From: an uncultured Eubacterium sp.
Lineage (GTDB): Bacteria > Bacillota > Clostridia > Peptostreptococcales > Anaerovoracaceae
Length of the DNA: 7,009 nt
Assembly: GCA_947367725.1 (NCBI GenBank)
Contig: CANBFZ010000092.1
Span: 1 to 7,009 of the forward strand
Reading direction: 5' to 3'
The notes beneath the pieces are model-generated. The model was not told the DNA's origin and searched no databases. It worked only from the letters and a program-made list of their open reading frames with translations. A program made the position numbers and the translations under genes. Below, piece by piece: positions 5,199 to 7,009 of this stretch (positions are counted from its first letter, which is position 1; the number at the start of each line of letters is the position of its first letter).

Positions 5199-6656
5199 AT
5201 GTTTGCACTCTTTGAACAGTTTACAAATTTCCTCTACGGTTTGCCGCTTTTGATCGTGATTTTACTCACAGGCGTTTATCTGACTTTACGCACCGGCTTT
5301 TTCCAATTTCGACATTTCGGCCACATCGTAACCAGTCTCTTCAAAAAAGACCGTCGTAACGGCGGCGCAGATGACAAGAAAAAGCTGACGCCTTTTCAGG
5401 CAATTTCCATCGCTATCGGCGGTACCGTCGGCGTCAGCAACATGAGCGGCGTCGCAACTGCCATCGCGACAGGGGGGCCCGGCGCTCTGTTCTGGTTATG
5501 GGTTGCAGCCCTTTTAGGCATGATTATCAAAATGGCAGAAGTTACCTTGGCTGTTTATTACAGAGAATCCACACTGGACGGCGGTTTTCACGGTGGTCCC
5601 ACCTACTACATGGAAAAGGGGCTTGGCAAAGAAAAAGGATTTAAATTCTGGAAAGTTTTCGCGGTTATCTTCGGCGGCTGTATCTTCATGACATGGTTCA
5701 TTACGCTGCAGAACTATACTGTATCGGAAGCCGTGGGAAATACATTCAACCTGCCGCTAATTGTACCTTCTGTCATTTATGTTCTCGGCATTTATGTCGT
5801 AATCATCGGCGGCATCAAAAAAGTAGGCGTTGTCGCTTCCTATCTGACGCCGATCATGTGCAGCTTTTATATCATCGCCAGCATTATTATTCTGCTGGTT
5901 AACGCAGGCGAACTGCCGCACACTTTTGCGATGATTTTCAAAGGCGCATTCACAGAGCAGGCTGCATCCGGCGGTTTCCTCGGCGCTACAGTAGCTTACG
6001 CCATGAGGCTGGGCTTTGCCCGCAGTGTCTACAGCAACGAAGCCGGCTGGGGTACTTCTCCGATGGTACATGCGACCGCCAACACAGACCACCCTGTAAA
6101 GCAAGGGCTTTTAGGCGCTTTTGAGGTATTTATGGATACGATCGTAGTCTGCTCACTAACAGGGCTTGTCATCATTGTAACCGGCTTCTGGGACAGCGGT
6201 CTGCAGGGCGCGACTTTAACGCTGACAGCTTTTGAATCCTCTGTCGGCTCATTTGCAAGAACCATGATTGCCATCAGTATTTTCCTGTTCGGCATGACCA
6301 CATCCACTGGCTGGTTCACTTACTATCAGGTTATCTTAGACCACGCACTAAAGGGAAAAGAAAAAATCAAGAACATCGCTTCCAAAATCTTCTTAATCGG
6401 CACACCGCTATGGGGATTTATTGTAACGGTACTGACTGTATACGGAAACGGTACACCTGCGCAGCTTTGGGTCATCGCGGACTTTACTACGGTATTTCCT
6501 ACCTTCTTTAACGTAGCAACATTGTTTTTGCTCAGCGGCACATTCTTCAAGCTTCTGAAGGACTACCGGGCACGTTATCTTGGCGAAGGACAAATCGACC
6601 CGAATATGCATCTGTTCTATGAGGACAAAGAAAAGGCACAAAAAAAGGACGCATAA
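5199..6656 (+). CDS. AGCS-family sodium:amino-acid symporter
   Basis: This 485-residue inner-membrane protein belongs to the alanine/glycine:cation symporter family (LeuT-like fold, about 10-11 helices) and should import a small amino acid or analogue with sodium. Family marks are the first helix (about 13-31), GGPGALFWLWVAALLGM (92-108), GGPTYYMEKGLG (132-143), SNEAGWGTSP (279-288) and HATANTDHPVKQGLLG (291-306). Several normally stereotyped segments differ from classical alanine carriers as I recall them: TVGVSNMSG (76-84) where TVGTGNIAG is usual, and STGWFTYYQ (369-377) where ILGWYYYGE-type sequence is usual. The substrate may therefore not be alanine or glycine. It lies behind a sigma-54 promoter and 2 bp before an amidohydrolase gene, so it probably imports that enzyme's substrate or a product-related compound. 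Hydrophobic segments fill most of the protein, with a charged cytoplasmic C-terminal tail from about 453. Confidence 0.92.
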   Translation: MFALFEQFTNFLYGLPLLIVILLTGVYLTLRTGFFQFRHFGHIVTSLFKKDRRNGGADDKKKLTPFQAISIAIGGTVGVSNMSGVATAIATGGPGALFWLWVAALLGMIIKMAEVTLAVYYRESTLDGGFHGGPTYYMEKGLGKEKGFKFWKVFAVIFGGCIFMTWFITLQNYTVSEAVGNTFNLPLIVPSVIYVLGIYVVIIGGIKKVGVVASYLTPIMCSFYIIASIIILLVNAGELPHTFAMIFKGAFTEQAASGGFLGATVAYAMRLGFARSVYSNEAGWGTSPMVHATANTDHPVKQGLLGAFEVFMDTIVVCSLTGLVIIVTGFWDSGLQGATLTLTAFESSVGSFARTMIAISIFLFGMTTSTGWFTYYQVILDHALKGKEKIKNIASKIFLIGTPLWGFIVTVLTVYGNGTPAQLWVIADFTTVFPTFFNVATLFLLSGTFFKLLKDYRARYLGEGQIDPNMHLFYEDKEKAQKKDA

Positions 6657-6658
6657 AC

Positions 6659-7009
6659 ATGGACACTCTATTTTACAACGGAATCATCAGCACATTGGAT
6701 GCAAAGGATACCATAGCAGAAGCCGTTGGAATCACTGATGGAAAGATTACCTTTGTCGGATCCAGCGAGGAGGCCGCTGCCCTATCCTGCAAAGAGCGCA
6801 TCGATCTTTGCGGAAAAATGATGCTGCCAGGCTTTGTGGACAGTCATCTGCACATGCTTCATTACGCTTTTGTGGAGAAATCCGTCAAACTCTTTGACTG
6901 CCGCAGCGTCCAAGACATGCTGGACGCCGCAGCAGAAAGACTTTCCCAAAGAAAGGAACAGCCCCTATCGTGGCTGTTCTGCCGAGGTTGGAACGAAGAA
7001 CGCTTTGAT
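6659..7009 (+). CDS. YtcJ-like metal-dependent amidohydrolase (partial, N-terminus)
   Basis: ATG at 6659 opens a frame that runs off the window after 117 codons. Members of this amidohydrolase-superfamily branch are cytosolic metal enzymes that hydrolyse amide or imide-type bonds; the substrate here is unknown. The N-terminal beta-sandwich (FYNGIISTLDAKD and AVGITDGKITFVG) leads into CGKMMLPGFVDSHLHMLH, with metal-binding His63 and His65 in the H-x-H motif, and then FCRGWNEERFD (107-117), corresponding to the G-W-(D/N)-E motif of the YtcJ branch. The gene begins 2 bp after the symporter stop, with AGGA (6646-6649) inside the end of that gene as ribosome binding site, so the two are cotranscribed and probably translationally coupled. 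The rest of the barrel and the catalytic Asp are outside the window. Confidence 0.88.
   Translation, partial: MDTLFYNGIISTLDAKDTIAEAVGITDGKITFVGSSEEAAALSCKERIDLCGKMMLPGFVDSHLHMLHYAFVEKSVKLFDCRSVQDMLDAAAERLSQRKEQPLSWLFCRGWNEERFD

Overview
The window reads as chromosomal DNA of an anaerobic, low-to-moderate GC member of the Bacillota (Clostridia-like). The grounds are the ribD-ribE-ribBA-ribH gene order, AAAGGA/AGGAG ribosome binding sites, and a sigma-54 activator next to an amino-acid-type sodium symporter and an amidohydrolase. An amino-acid-fermenting clostridium is the best guess; genus cannot be fixed from the sequence alone.

Positions 1-2900 (+ strand) hold most of a riboflavin biosynthesis cluster: the 3' end of ribD, then ribE (riboflavin synthase), ribBA (bifunctional DHBP synthase/GTP cyclohydrolase II) and ribH (lumazine synthase). 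Together they turn GTP and ribulose 5-phosphate into riboflavin. The operon start, where an FMN riboswitch would be expected, lies outside the window. ribD and ribE overlap, but the next two junctions are unusually long. The ribE-ribBA gap (273 bp) is packed with an 84-bp hairpin-pair repeat present twice at 93-bp period, followed by two further hairpins. The ribBA-ribH gap (183 bp) contains a 15-bp A/T-rich hairpin. A strong terminator at 2957-2983 closes the operon and serves the convergent gene opposite.

Positions 3054-7009 form a separate regulator/transport/catabolism module. A 652-residue sigma-54 enhancer-binding protein (- strand) is divergent from an AGCS-type sodium:amino-acid symporter (+), which is followed after 2 bp by the start of a YtcJ-like metal-dependent amidohydrolase that runs off the end. 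The 186-bp divergent region carries a textbook -24/-12 promoter (TGGCAC-N5-TTGCT) reading into the transporter, a good sigma-70-type promoter for the regulator on the other strand, a helically phased pair of 10-bp direct repeats overlapping the regulator's -10 box, and a dyad sitting on the predicted transporter transcription start. The simplest reading is a substrate-responsive activator that switches on uptake and hydrolysis of an amino-acid-like or amide compound and may limit its own expression.

The most interesting material is the hairpin array inside the riboflavin operon, where different stems keep one architecture with an asymmetric 3-nt CTW bulge, and the compact sigma-54 regulatory region with an activator that ends in an apparent winged helix rather than a Fis-type helix-turn-helix.
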